Of a stretch of 64,000 bases of DNA, positions 1-8,290 are shown one piece after another. The position numbers and the translations under genes were made by a program. Every line of letters starts with the position of its first letter. The first letter of the stretch is position 1. This DNA comes from Chlorobiales bacterium Clorobi_01. GTDB lineage: Bacteria; Bacteroidota; Chlorobiia; Chlorobiales; Chlorobiaceae. The notes under the pieces are model-generated. The model was not told the DNA's origin. It saw nothing but the letters and a program-made list of their open reading frames with translations, and made no database searches. The stretch is taken from NCBI GenBank assembly GCA_001602925.1, contig LUZT01000004.1, forward strand, positions 62,001 to 126,000. Reading direction: 5' to 3'.

Positions 1-342
1 CCCCGTACGGACCTCAATGGCGCCATCGTTTCTCCTGCCAATACCCTCCAGTCATCTTCAGTCAGCGACATGCCGCCCTGGATCGACCTGTATCGGGAAA
101 GAAACCTGGTGAACGTTTCCTCCGTTGATCATGTCGTCATTGTCATTTTCGAAACGCAGGGTGGCCGGGAAGAGGTTTATCACCACTACTTCGACAGGTT
201 CAACGGCGAGGAGAACTTCTCATCCTTTCGGTACAACCGCGACATCATCAGTTTCGTCAGGGATGGTTACGGCATCAAAATTACCCTGCTCGACTCGACC
301 AAAAATCTCTGGTCACTTGAATATCATCGCCAGATGATCTGA
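1..342 (+). CDS. Hypothetical protein, 5'-truncated by window edge
   Basis: The frame is open from the first base, so the true start lies upstream; an internal ATG at 70 would give only 90 residues. The visible 113 residues are soluble in character, with no membrane segment or signal peptide. They contain a hydrophobic strand-like run (VDHVVIVIFE) followed by acidic and aromatic stretches, and end ...EYHRQMI. I recognise no family motif and assign no function. The stop at 340-342 is followed by about 220 bases without a gene before the next start. Confidence 0.6.
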   Translation, partial: PRTDLNGAIVSPANTLQSSSVSDMPPWIDLYRERNLVNVSSVDHVVIVIFETQGGREEVYHHYFDRFNGEENFSSFRYNRDIISFVRDGYGIKITLLDSTKNLWSLEYHRQMI

Positions 343-564
343 ACCCCCAAGGCGGTCGAACACTCCTGTTTCCTATTCTCTTTTCAGCGGAGTTTTTGCC
401 GCCGCATTTTTTTCTTTTCAACATGGTATCCCTGTTTTGGCGCCGCGAAAAAAAATTTTCGATGAACGCAGGAATCGGGAGGGGGGCGTCGTCCTATGGG
501 GTGAAAAAGGATCCCTATCGATGAATTCAGGCGCCTCGAATACAAAAGCAAACGAAAGAAAACG

Positions 565-1080
565 ATGAAAAAGAAGTTAGTGATGACTGCCCTTGTTGCA
601 GGGCTTTTGGGTAATGCCGGCACGGTTTTCGCCGCCAGCAGCAATGATCAGCCAGCGCCATGTGCGCGGCCAGGTATCTCCGGGCCGGTTGATGCCCGTG
701 GTTATGGCATGGGTCCGGAGGCCCGGTTCGCGCGGCAGCAGGATATGAGGCAGCAGCGGATGAAACAGGCGCTTGGCCTGAGCGACAGTCAAGAGCAGAA
801 AATGATGGAGCTGAGGCGTGGCTTTTATCAGGAGAGCCGACCGGTCAGGCAATCGATGAGGAATTTGCAGCGCGACCTCGCGCTCGAATCGGTGAAAAAG
901 TCCCCCGATGGCCGCAAGATTGCCAACCTGACCCAGAGAATCGGCCAGCAGAGCGTGCGCCTGGCGCAGCTCGAAAGCCGCCACCTGCGTGAGCTGGCCA
1001 AGGTGCTCGATGCGAGGCAGATCGACCGCTTGCTTCAGATGAAAGACAATTTCGGCGGCAAGCGCTGGGGCAGGGGATAA
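565..1080 (+). CDS. Spy/CpxP-like periplasmic protein
   Basis: A 171-residue exported protein. Residues 1-23 form a signal peptide (MKKK start, hydrophobic core, cleavage after VFA-A). The mature part is mostly charged helix: residues about 70-160 show the pattern 'LGLSDSQEQKMMELRRGF' followed by long Arg/Gln/Leu-rich helices and 'LDARQIDRLLQM', which resembles the LTxxQ helices of Spy/CpxP chaperones and CnrX/ZraP metal sensors. Known members bind misfolded proteins or metals in the periplasm. No His/Met/Cys cluster clearly indicates metal binding here. It is monocistronic, with weak purine-rich sequence before the ATG and a strong terminator 27 bases after the stop. Confidence 0.72.
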   Translation: MKKKLVMTALVAGLLGNAGTVFAASSNDQPAPCARPGISGPVDARGYGMGPEARFARQQDMRQQRMKQALGLSDSQEQKMMELRRGFYQESRPVRQSMRNLQRDLALESVKKSPDGRKIANLTQRIGQQSVRLAQLESRHLRELAKVLDARQIDRLLQMKDNFGGKRWGRG

Positions 1081-1106
1081 TCTGTTTCTCGCAAAGGAAG
1101 GTTATA

Positions 1107-1145
1107 AAAGAGCCGGAAGTTTTTCCTCTTCCGGCTTTTTTTATT
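1107..1145 (+). terminator. Rho-independent terminator of the Spy-like gene
   Basis: Perfect 9-bp stem (1111-1119 with 1128-1136, AGCCGGAAG/CTTCCGGCT) with an 8-base loop and a run of Ts from 1137. The opposite strand also ends in a T-rich stretch, so it may serve the convergent SDR gene as well. Confidence 0.88.
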
Positions 1146-1161
1146 TGTGGCAAAGCCGCTG

Positions 1162-1872
1162 TCAGTGCGCCTGGCCAGTCGGGCGGATGATGATTTCGCT
1201 CACATCCACATGCGGCGGCTGGCCGAGAGCGAAGAGCACTGCGCGGGCGACATCCTCCGAAAGCAGTTCGGGTGCTGCCGGTTTCTGCAAACCTTCCCAG
1301 AACGGTGTATCGACGATACCCGGCTCAACCAGCGTGACCCGCACACCAAGGCTTGCAACTTCGTTGCGGATTGCCTGCGCCATGCCGGTGACGGCCCATT
1401 TGGTGGCAGCGTAGAGGTTTCGCATCGACGTCACGCGGCCCAGAACCGAACCCGTCACGAGGAAATGACCCTTCGTTTTGACCAGCTCCGGCAGCGTGAG
1501 CCGCGCCGTGGCTGCCGCGCCGAAGACATTGGTCATCACCATGTCGCGCCACTCATCGGGCCTGTGTTCACCCTCGATGAACGACGACCCTTTAGAAAAA
1601 CCCGCATTGGCGAAAACCGCGTCGAGCCTGCCGAAGCGCTCGATGGTTTTCTGCACCATCGCCTCCTGCTGGTTCCAGTCCGCCACGTCGCACGGCACGG
1701 CCATTGCCCGCTCCGCGCCCAGTTCAGCGACAAGCGCCGCCAGCTTCTCCGCTGACCTCGCGGCAACCACGACCCGCCAGCCGGCCTCCACGGCTTGCAC
1801 GGCTGTCGCCCGCCCGATGCCGGTTGAAGCGCCGGTGATGAGAAGAACCTTTCCGTTATCTGAGGTGGTCAT
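1162..1872 (-). CDS. SDR family oxidoreductase
   Basis: A 236-residue classical short-chain dehydrogenase/reductase. The N-terminal nucleotide-binding motif TGASTGIG is at residues 14-21, followed by an Arg-containing strand end (VVAARS) that suggests NADP(H). NAG follows around residue 90, and the catalytic Ser (VTGSVLG) and YAATK (Tyr-x-x-x-Lys) lie near residues 140-158. The C-terminal 'VEPGIVDTPF' is the usual substrate-side loop. The substrate cannot be read from the sequence. It converges on the Spy-like gene and shares the terminator region. An unrelated SDR lies at 31995. Confidence 0.85.
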   Translation of the reverse strand: MTTSDNGKVLLITGASTGIGRATAVQAVEAGWRVVVAARSAEKLAALVAELGAERAMAVPCDVADWNQQEAMVQKTIERFGRLDAVFANAGFSKGSSFIEGEHRPDEWRDMVMTNVFGAAATARLTLPELVKTKGHFLVTGSVLGRVTSMRNLYAATKWAVTGMAQAIRNEVASLGVRVTLVEPGIVDTPFWEGLQKPAAPELLSEDVARAVLFALGQPPHVDVSEIIIRPTGQAH

Positions 1873-2110
1873 GATGTGTGATTTCCTATTTGATTTAAAG
1901 CTTGCGTGGGGGCAATATACGGAAGAGGGAGTTTTCTAGTAGACGGTGCCACAAAAGTTTTGTTTCCGTGATGTGGGATGATGTCGTGAGGTGGCGTTAC
2001 GGTGGTAAAGCATTTTCTTTTTGGATGGGGAAATGAGGATGTTAGATGGCCGTTTGTTATTTTTCACTTGTTGTAGATAGCTTGCTTTACTAACGGAAAG
2101 CTGATAGGTG

Positions 2111-2956
2111 ATGCCAAATTTAAAGTCTTGCTTTATTATAATGCCGGTGACAGTCCTTGACGTTATTAAGGATCGCTACAGAGATGGGTATGAACATTTT
2201 AAGCATGTATTGGATTGCTTGTTGATTCCGGCTATTGATAAGGCCGGATTTAAAGCAATAACTCCATTGGTAAGAGGCTCAGACCTTATTCATGCTGAAA
2301 TAATAAAACAACTTGAGACGGCTGATCTTGTTTTGTGTGATATGTCATCGTTAAATCCAAATGTGTTTTTTGAATTTGGGATTAGAACTTCATTAAATAA
2401 GCCGGTTTGCGTGGTTAAAGATGATTTGACAAGACACATTCCATTTGATACAAGTATTATTAATTATCATGAATATTTAAGTGCTCTTGAACCGTGGGAT
2501 TTGTTGAAAGAGATTGATGTGCTTGCTGAACACATCAAGACTTCTTTTGAAAGAAGTGAAGGGCAAAATACATTGTGGAAGTATTTTGGATTGCGGGCTG
2601 AGGCTTCTGCTTATGAGGTTGAACCGGGTTCGGACAATAAGCTTGATTTGATTAATCTCCAATTAGGTGCCGTGTTGCGTAGGTTGGAAGAGATTGAAAA
2701 TAATAAGTCATGGTTTGATTATGGGAAAAAAACAAAGTATCCTGGCAATAAAGATGAAGCGTTTCGAAGTGTTTTATCGACTTTTGTTAAAATGCTAAAT
2801 ATTGACGTTCAGATTATCGGATTATCGATATTTGACGATAAAGTTGAAGTTGAGTTTGTCGGTTCTGTCCCTGAGAATCAACAAGATTTGTTGAGGCTGA
2901 TTATTCAGTCAATATATGAAAAAAGTAATGTTATTTTTCATTTTGTTCCATTTTGA
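2111..2956 (+). CDS. TIR/nucleoside deoxyribosyltransferase-like protein, putative defence effector
   Basis: A 281-residue protein, visibly AT-rich compared with its neighbours. The N-terminal domain (residues 5-130) has the pattern of the TIR-like/nucleoside 2-deoxyribosyltransferase-like superfamily: a first strand CFIIMPV (7-13), 'IPAIDKAGF' (39-47), then 'ADLVLCDMSSLNPNVFFEFG' (71-90) and 'KPVCVVKD'. Acidic residues in this last block are where the family's nucleoside or NAD-handling site lies. Residues 130-190 are helical; residues 195-281 form an unrecognised C-terminal domain. The GTG at 2108 is an alternative start just before the ATG chosen. It sits directly before a dead restriction endonuclease gene. 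TIR-like domains of this sort commonly act in anti-phage systems; that role here is inference. Confidence 0.7.
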   Translation: MPNLKSCFIIMPVTVLDVIKDRYRDGYEHFKHVLDCLLIPAIDKAGFKAITPLVRGSDLIHAEIIKQLETADLVLCDMSSLNPNVFFEFGIRTSLNKPVCVVKDDLTRHIPFDTSIINYHEYLSALEPWDLLKEIDVLAEHIKTSFERSEGQNTLWKYFGLRAEASAYEVEPGSDNKLDLINLQLGAVLRRLEEIENNKSWFDYGKKTKYPGNKDEAFRSVLSTFVKMLNIDVQIIGLSIFDDKVEVEFVGSVPENQQDLLRLIIQSIYEKSNVIFHFVPF

Positions 2957-3169
2957 ATTATAAAAATAGATATTTTTTGTTCTTTATTGGTGCTTTGGTA
3001 TTTATTGTGAGAGCTGAATATTCGTATTTAATATGCATTTTTCGAAAAGTTGTTGTGCAATCCTGTTGAGGCGAGCAACATTCTCACCAACGCTTCGTCA
3101 ACAAAAATCTATAGCATTTTAACCTGCTTGAAATAAAGAGCTTTATACCCTGAAAAAACAAACAAGACC

Positions 3170-3780
3170 ATGAGGCTTTCTGAGGCCTACACCCATCTGA
3201 ACGGACTTGAATATCTGCTTGTTCACAAGCCGGAATTGTGGAAAGAGATCCGGTCTGTGATTTCTGAAGTGAATGCAAAGCAATGCCCTATGGAAGCCGC
3301 TCAGGGAAAAAGTTTGACAGAATCGCTGCTGTTCAGTCCTGTTGACTTAAATGCTTCGTTTATCAGGTTGCTGCGCGAAAAATCGTGGCAGAAAAGCATG
3401 CAGAGTTATTTGATTTCCAGAAACGAAAATTTTGCCCTCAGAAGATTCACCTGTCGCCGGAAGGAGAGAGCCTGTCAGTGGATCCTGACGCAGAAGTGCC
3501 AACATTCAGTTACAATCAGGCAGATTTTATCAAAGATCGTTTTGCAATCGAGGTGCAGTTTGGAAAATGTGGATTTATGGAGTGCGATCTTTTTGCCAAT
3601 CCACTCGCTTTTTATGTTGGGGATCGCATTGATGTTGGAATCGAGATACTGCCGATGAAATCTCTTCAGTCACAAATGAGTTCGGGTGTGCCTTATTACG
3701 AGGGGGAGATTTACAACGTTGTTCGCTAGGGCCGCGGTGTTCCGGCAGTTCCACTGGTTATTGTTGGTATAGAACCCTGA
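3170..3780 (+). pseudogene. BstYI/BglII-family type II restriction endonuclease, inactivated
   Basis: Read through one frameshift and one nonsense codon, the translation follows the BstYI/BglII family end to end. It starts MRLSEAYTHLNGLEYLLVH, continues in another frame from about 3425 with SYNQADFIKDR, EVQFGK, DVGIEILPMK, SSGVPYYEGEIYNVVR, meets TAG at 3727, and then continues GRGVPAVPLVIVGIEP to a TGA at 3778. The Asp of 'NQADF', and the Glu and Gln of 'EVQ', match the catalytic D/E/Q of BglII, so the active site is still written in the DNA. BstYI cuts RGATCY. The frameshift lies near the A/T runs at 3425-3436. No cognate methyltransferase is visible nearby. Confidence 0.9.
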
Positions 3781-3871
3781 TTATTTGGGCTGTTTCCAGT
3801 CTGGCCAAATTCCCGGTTTTTCCATAGATTTGGGGCATTGTTTCGTCAACCCCCAAAATCGGTTGTTTCCT

Positions 3872-4066
3872 ATGGCTATGATGGATCCGGCAAGCTGGAT
3901 GTTCGTGCTTGTTGTCAGTATCGTCTGTTCGATTGCGTGCGCGATTGTTTCGTTCAATAAGGGATATCGCGGTTCTCCTGTGTTCGCCTGGTTCGGGGCG
4001 GGATTCGTTTTCAGCGTTTTCGCCCTGATTGCCATCATTCTCGCCCCGCACCACCACGAGGTTTGA
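3872..4066 (+). CDS. Small two-helix membrane protein
   Basis: A 64-residue protein starting at MAMMDPASW. Two hydrophobic segments (about residues 9-25 and 38-57) are joined by a basic loop (SFNKGYRGSP), and the C-terminus is His-rich (APHHHEV). An in-frame upstream start at 3785 would add 29 residues lacking any signal and would overlap the end of the dead endonuclease region, so the internal ATG is preferred. Such short proteins are usually inner-membrane proteins of unknown role. No family is recognised. It lies between the restriction relic and a convergent terminator. Confidence 0.55.
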   Translation: MAMMDPASWMFVLVVSIVCSIACAIVSFNKGYRGSPVFAWFGAGFVFSVFALIAIILAPHHHEV

Positions 4067-4103
4067 ATGCGGCAGGTGGCTATGTTTGCCGTTTTCCAGC
4101 TAA

Positions 4104-4142
4104 AACAAAAAAGCTGTCCCGGTTTTGCTCCCGGGACAGCCT
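4104..4142 (-). terminator. Rho-independent terminator of the repeat-protein gene
   Basis: A perfect 10-bp stem (4113-4122 with 4131-4140, GCTGTCCCGG/CCGGGACAGC), 8-base loop; read on the minus strand it is followed by TTTTTTGTTTT. The plus-strand side lacks a good T-run, so it serves the minus-strand gene ending at 4184. Confidence 0.85.
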
Positions 4143-4183
4143 TTGGTTGTGTCGACACCTTATAGGATCAGCAGCCAGAGTTG

Positions 4184-5437
4184 TTAACGCACCTGGTTCC
4201 ATCCGCCTTCAGGGTTTCCATGAAAGCGCCCGCTATTGTCTGACTTTCCGTTGGAGTTGTCTTTAGAATCTTTGTCGTCAGACCCTTTTCCGTCAGAATT
4301 CTTTCGATCAGATCCTTTGCCTTCAAAGCTCTTTCCGTCAAAACCCTTTCGGTCAAAACTTTTTCCATCAGAATCCTTTCGCTCAAAGCTGCTGCGGTCA
4401 AACCTTCTTCCGTCAGACCCTTTTTCTTCAAAGCCTCTTCCATCAGAACCCTTTCCCTCAAAACCTTTCAGCTCAGAATCTTTTCTTTCAAATCCTTTTC
4501 CGTCAGAACCTTTGTCATTAAACCATTTGCCATCAGGTTTGCCATCAGGAACTCCCTGGGGCTGAGGCTGTGTTTGTGGCAGCGGCAACGGTTTTAAATC
4601 GGGCCTTCCTTCAAGTCTCTGGATGTTTCCGCCACCGGATTTCCCGTCGTCATTTCTGAAGTCAGGCCTTCCGTCGGGTCTGAAATCGGGCCTTCTGTCA
4701 CGGTCGTCTCGCTGAATTTGCATTCTCTGTTCCCTGAAATGCCTGTCCCAGAAGGTCTTGTCGTGCCTTCTGTATTCAGTGTCGCGACGGCGCCTGATGT
4801 CGTTCCAGTCATGCCTTCTGATCTGGTCAGGAATATCCCAATTTCTTACCGGAGCCCACGGCCCGCGGTAGTTCGATGAGCGGAACCAGCCGCCATCGCG
4901 GTAGATGAAGTAGTAATTGCCAAACCAGATCACATCATAGTCCCAGCCCCAGGAGACCGAAAAGCCGTAATCGTCGAGATAGATGAAATCCGGGCCATAG
5001 TCTCCGGCATAAAACGGGCCGTCGCCATACCGGGCACGCTGATCCCTGAAGTGCCTGTCCCAGTAAGCGCGGTCGTACCTTCTGTATTCACGGTCGCGGC
5101 GGCGTCTGATGTCGTTCCAGCTATATCTCCTGAGCTGGTAGGGGAGATCCCAATATCTGACACGAGCCCAAGGCCCGCGGTAGTTTGGTGAGCGGAACCA
5201 GCCGCCGTCCCGGTAGATAAAGTAGAAATTGCCAAGCCTGATGACGTCGTAGTCCCAGCCCCAGGAGACCGCAAAACCGTAATCGTCGAGATAAATGAAA
5301 TCGGGGCCGTAGTCCCCGGCATAACGAGGGCCGCCAATGTTGATATTCAGATTGACTTCAGCCTGGGCATTGTTCTGGGGTGTGCCGAGCAGCAATCCTG
5401 CAAACCCGGCAGTGGCGAGAAAGAGTGATTTTTTCAT
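4184..5437 (-). CDS. Secreted repeat protein: duplicated aromatic W-G-W module plus charged pentapeptide-repeat tail
   Basis: 417 residues from the ATG at 5437, which has AAGGAACC before it; a longer frame to 5569 lacks this and would bury the signal peptide. Residues 1-26 are a signal peptide (cut near AQA-E). Residues 39-142 and 143-240 are two copies of one module: YAGDYGPDFIYLDDYGF, SWGWDYDVI, FIYRDGGWFRS, NYRGPW, then an Arg-rich helix DIRRRRD-EYRR. It resembles the YXWGXW/WXXGXW-type repeat proteins. After a Pro/Gln linker the tail (about residues 300-390) is some 17 imperfect copies of K-G-(S/F)-(D/E)-(G/R). Exported or cell-surface location is likely; function is unknown. The tail does not match the A(D/N)LXX pattern of beta-helical pentapeptide proteins. 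Confidence 0.8.
   Translation of the reverse strand: MKKSLFLATAGFAGLLLGTPQNNAQAEVNLNINIGGPRYAGDYGPDFIYLDDYGFAVSWGWDYDVIRLGNFYFIYRDGGWFRSPNYRGPWARVRYWDLPYQLRRYSWNDIRRRRDREYRRYDRAYWDRHFRDQRARYGDGPFYAGDYGPDFIYLDDYGFSVSWGWDYDVIWFGNYYFIYRDGGWFRSSNYRGPWAPVRNWDIPDQIRRHDWNDIRRRRDTEYRRHDKTFWDRHFREQRMQIQRDDRDRRPDFRPDGRPDFRNDDGKSGGGNIQRLEGRPDLKPLPLPQTQPQPQGVPDGKPDGKWFNDKGSDGKGFERKDSELKGFEGKGSDGRGFEEKGSDGRRFDRSSFERKDSDGKSFDRKGFDGKSFEGKGSDRKNSDGKGSDDKDSKDNSNGKSDNSGRFHGNPEGGWNQVR
4264..4530 (-). repeat. 15-bp tandem repeat array within the gene tail
   Basis: About 17 degenerate units of 15 bp, each encoding one pentapeptide. On the plus strand the units look like CCGTCAGACCCTTTT or CCGTCAAAACCCTTT. The period is exactly five codons, so unit gain or loss keeps the frame. 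Confidence 0.85.
4720..5323 (-). repeat. Tandem duplication of a ~312-bp coding unit
   Basis: Two direct copies, about 5323-5012 and 5011-4720, encode near-identical 100-residue modules with an identical 17-residue start. Differences are scattered substitutions, so the duplication is recent on a protein scale but not fresh. Confidence 0.85.
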
Positions 5438-5640
5438 GGATCGGTTCCTTTGACTTGTATGGTAAACCTCACTGGCCGGAATCGCGATGCCCTGATAAAA
5501 AAGTAGCGGGTGCCGAAATCCGTCCTGTTCAACAATTGAGACGTTGTCAGTCGGTAAATCTTTCGACAATCAGCAAGAAAAAAAACAGGCAGGTTCAGTC
5601 AGGCCGGTTATTGCCCGATGCCCTGTTTCGCCATTTCTGC

Positions 5641-6210
5641 TCAGCGCAGATCGCGTATTTTTTCCAGCAGCAATTTGTGTGCTGCAAGCTCCGGATCACT
5701 TTCGGAGAACCCGTTGATTTCAAGGTTTTTGGCCACGAATTCAAGCATCCGCCGGTCGAGGTGTTCGGCAATACCGAGCATGTGCGAGCGGTGGTGCAGC
5801 AGCTCGAAGAGAATCACTTTTTCTGCCTGGTTCCGTTTCATCTTTTCGAGGATGCGCGCCATGAGGTCGTTGTCCAGATGGCGCGAGACTTCGCTGAAAT
5901 ATTCGAGTGGCAGGTCGTTGGCGTAGTTCACCGCCTGATCGACGCCCATCGTCCGGCAGACGCCGGCGGAAATCTGCGGGCGGATATGTTCGACCATGAG
6001 CGGCACAACGATAAAGTGCGGAATGAACCGGACGATCGAGCCGATGGCGTGGTACAGCTCGTCGAAACCGTCGGTCTTATTGTCAACCACGGCTTTGAGG
6101 TAACTGTTGAGCGCCAGCTGCTCCTCCTGCTTGAGGTTTTTGAGGGCTTCGGGCAGAGGAATTTCGGTCCAGGCGAGCGTTTCTTCGATTGTTGCCATCG
6201 CGTTGAGCAT
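5641..6210 (-). CDS. Conserved-looking hypothetical protein
   Basis: 189 residues, soluble, mostly helical with many charged residues. A central hydrophobic stretch (SIVRFIPHFIVVPLMVEHI, residues about 58-76) could be a buried helix or a single weak membrane helix. The C-terminal half has heptad-like Leu spacing (EKVILFELLHHRSHMLGIA). No catalytic motif is recognised. An alternative start lies four codons in (6198). It stands alone on the minus strand, divergent from the ABC-F gene. Confidence 0.65.
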   Translation of the reverse strand: MLNAMATIEETLAWTEIPLPEALKNLKQEEQLALNSYLKAVVDNKTDGFDELYHAIGSIVRFIPHFIVVPLMVEHIRPQISAGVCRTMGVDQAVNYANDLPLEYFSEVSRHLDNDLMARILEKMKRNQAEKVILFELLHHRSHMLGIAEHLDRRMLEFVAKNLEINGFSESDPELAAHKLLLEKIRDLR

Positions 6211-6366
6211 GATTGTCCGGAACCGCAGCGCCGGGGTTAGGAAGGGTCGTAAGAGCCGTTGGTGTAGATTTTATTGTATGGAAAATAATGATGATATGGA
6301 AACGAAGCTCCGGCTGGGAAGAGGAATAGTATATTGAGGCTTTTTCAGGGCTAAACAAGGGCGGAC

Positions 6367-8271
6367 ATGGTATTACTGACGGTTGAGGGGATTGGCAAGA
6401 CGTATGGATTGAAAACGCTGTTCGAGGAGGTGTCGTTTGGCATCGATGACCGCGACAAGGTAGGCATCATCGGCGCGAACGGCAGCGGCAAGAGCACGCT
6501 GATGAAGATCCTCGCCGGGAGCGAGACGCCCGACACCGGGAGGGTGATGGTGTCGAAGGAAAAGAGAATCTCCTACCTGCCGCAGGTTTCGCCTTACGAT
6601 CCTGACGACACGGTGCTTGAAGCGGTGCTCAAGTCGGGCGACAAGGTGATGGCGCTTATCTGCGAATATGAACTGGCCCTTGAGGCGCTCGACCATGCAG
6701 AGGGCGACCAGACCGCACTGATCGAGAAGGTGACGCACCTGTCGCATGAACTCGACGTGAGCGGCGCGTGGGAGCTGGAGTCGAACGCCAAGGCGGTGCT
6801 CGGCAAGCTCGGCCTGAACGACCTGACGGCGAAGATGGGCACGCTCTCCGGCGGCCAGCGCAAGCGCGTGGCGCTCGCTCACGCCCTCGTGGTGCCGAGC
6901 GACGCGCTGATCCTCGACGAGCCGACCAACCACCTCGATGCCGACAGCGTCGAGTGGCTCGAAAGCTACATCCGCCGCTACGCCGGGGCGGTGATTCTCA
7001 TCACGCACGACCGCTACTTCCTCGACCGCGTCGCCACCCGTATGATCGAGCTGGACGGCAAAACGGCCAAAACCTACACTGGCGGCTACGCGAGCTACCT
7101 CGTGCAGAAGGAGGAAGAGGAGGCGCAGGAGATTCGCGACGAGCGCAAGCGCAACGCACTTGCCAAGCAGGAGCTCGAATGGATGCGCACCGGCGCGAAA
7201 GCCCGCACAACCAAGCAGAAAGCGCGCTTGCAGCGAGCCGAAACGCTGGTCTATGCGCCGAAAAAAGCAGAGAAGCAGGAGATGGAGATCGGCTTCGGCG
7301 CGGAACGGCTCGGCAACAAGATCGTCGAGTTCCACGACGTCTCGAAATCGTGGGGCCAGAAAAAGCTGCTCCGCTCGTTCGACTACCTGCTCGAAAAGGG
7401 CGACCGCATCGGCATCATCGGCCCGAACGGTTCTGGCAAGACCACGCTGCTCGAAATGATCGCCGGGCGCGTCAAGCCTGATAGCGGACGCATCGAGATC
7501 GGCCCGACGGTCAAGATCGGCTACTACGACCAGGAGAGCCGTCACCTCGACGACTCGAAGCGCGTCATCGAGTATATCAAGGAGGAGGCCGAGCAGATCA
7601 AGACCAAGGATGGCACGCTGGTCTCCGCGGCCAAGATGCTCGAACGGTTCCTCTTTTCAGGAGCAGCGCAGTACAACCCCATCGGCAACCTCTCGGGCGG
7701 CGAGCGTCGTCGGCTCTATCTGTTGCGCCAGCTCATCGGTGCGCCGAACGTGCTCTTGCTTGATGAGCCGACCAATGACCTCGACATCCCGACCCTGCGC
7801 GTGCTCGAAGACTACCTCGACACCTTTCCCGGCTGCCTCGTCGTCGTGAGCCACGACCGCTACTTCCTTGACCGCACCGTCGAGCACATCTTCGCCTTCG
7901 AGGGCGATGGTATCGTGCGCCGCTACCCCGGCAACTACAGCGTCTATCTGGAGATGAAAGCCTCGATCGCCGCCGAAGAACAAGCCGCCAAGCAGAAGCC
8001 TGCGCCCGCCGCCAAACCCGCGTCCGAAGCGCCGAAGCCGACATTGTCGCCGAAACAGCGCAAACTCAACAGCAAGGAGAAGCGCGAACTTGAGCAGCTC
8101 GAACAGGCCATCGCCGAAGCCGAAGAGCGGCAGGAAGCGATCAACGCCGAACTCGCCGCCGCCGGTTCGGATTTCGATGCGGTGCAACGGTTGGGCGACG
8201 AACTGCACAAAATTCAGACGAAGCTCGACAGCGACATGGAACGCTGGGGCGAGCTGGCTGAACTGGCGTGA
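6367..8271 (+). CDS. ABC-F family ATPase, Uup-like
   Basis: 634 residues, two ABC domains and no membrane segment, so an ABC-F protein acting on ribosomes or nucleic acid rather than a transporter. Domain 1: Walker A GANGSGKST (about 36-44), signature LSGGQRKR, Walker B LILDEPTNHLD, H-loop THDRYF. A charged linker of about 80 residues (the ribosome-contacting region) follows. Domain 2: Walker A GPNGSGKTT, signature LSGGERRR, LLLDEPTNDLD, SHDRYF. The C-terminal 90 residues after an Ala/Pro-rich hinge form a charged coiled coil, as in Uup. Uup binds DNA or ribosomes in E. coli; which job applies here is not shown. It lies 19 bases upstream of the repair gene and may be co-transcribed. Confidence 0.93.
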   Translation: MVLLTVEGIGKTYGLKTLFEEVSFGIDDRDKVGIIGANGSGKSTLMKILAGSETPDTGRVMVSKEKRISYLPQVSPYDPDDTVLEAVLKSGDKVMALICEYELALEALDHAEGDQTALIEKVTHLSHELDVSGAWELESNAKAVLGKLGLNDLTAKMGTLSGGQRKRVALAHALVVPSDALILDEPTNHLDADSVEWLESYIRRYAGAVILITHDRYFLDRVATRMIELDGKTAKTYTGGYASYLVQKEEEEAQEIRDERKRNALAKQELEWMRTGAKARTTKQKARLQRAETLVYAPKKAEKQEMEIGFGAERLGNKIVEFHDVSKSWGQKKLLRSFDYLLEKGDRIGIIGPNGSGKTTLLEMIAGRVKPDSGRIEIGPTVKIGYYDQESRHLDDSKRVIEYIKEEAEQIKTKDGTLVSAAKMLERFLFSGAAQYNPIGNLSGGERRRLYLLRQLIGAPNVLLLDEPTNDLDIPTLRVLEDYLDTFPGCLVVVSHDRYFLDRTVEHIFAFEGDGIVRRYPGNYSVYLEMKASIAAEEQAAKQKPAPAAKPASEAPKPTLSPKQRKLNSKEKRELEQLEQAIAEAEERQEAINAELAAAGSDFDAVQRLGDELHKIQTKLDSDMERWGELAELA

Positions 8272-8290
8272 ATCTTGAGCAGAGAACCCG

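Noticed and set aside
4236-4565. Plus-strand frame made of Ser/Pro/Phe/Leu repeats
   Set aside because: It is only the antisense reading of the 15-bp repeat array; the minus-strand gene has a signal peptide, a ribosome site and a terminator.
5437-5569. Longer N-terminus of the repeat protein from 5569
   Set aside because: The signal peptide begins at the ATG at 5437 with AAGGAACC before it; the extra 44 residues would prevent normal export.
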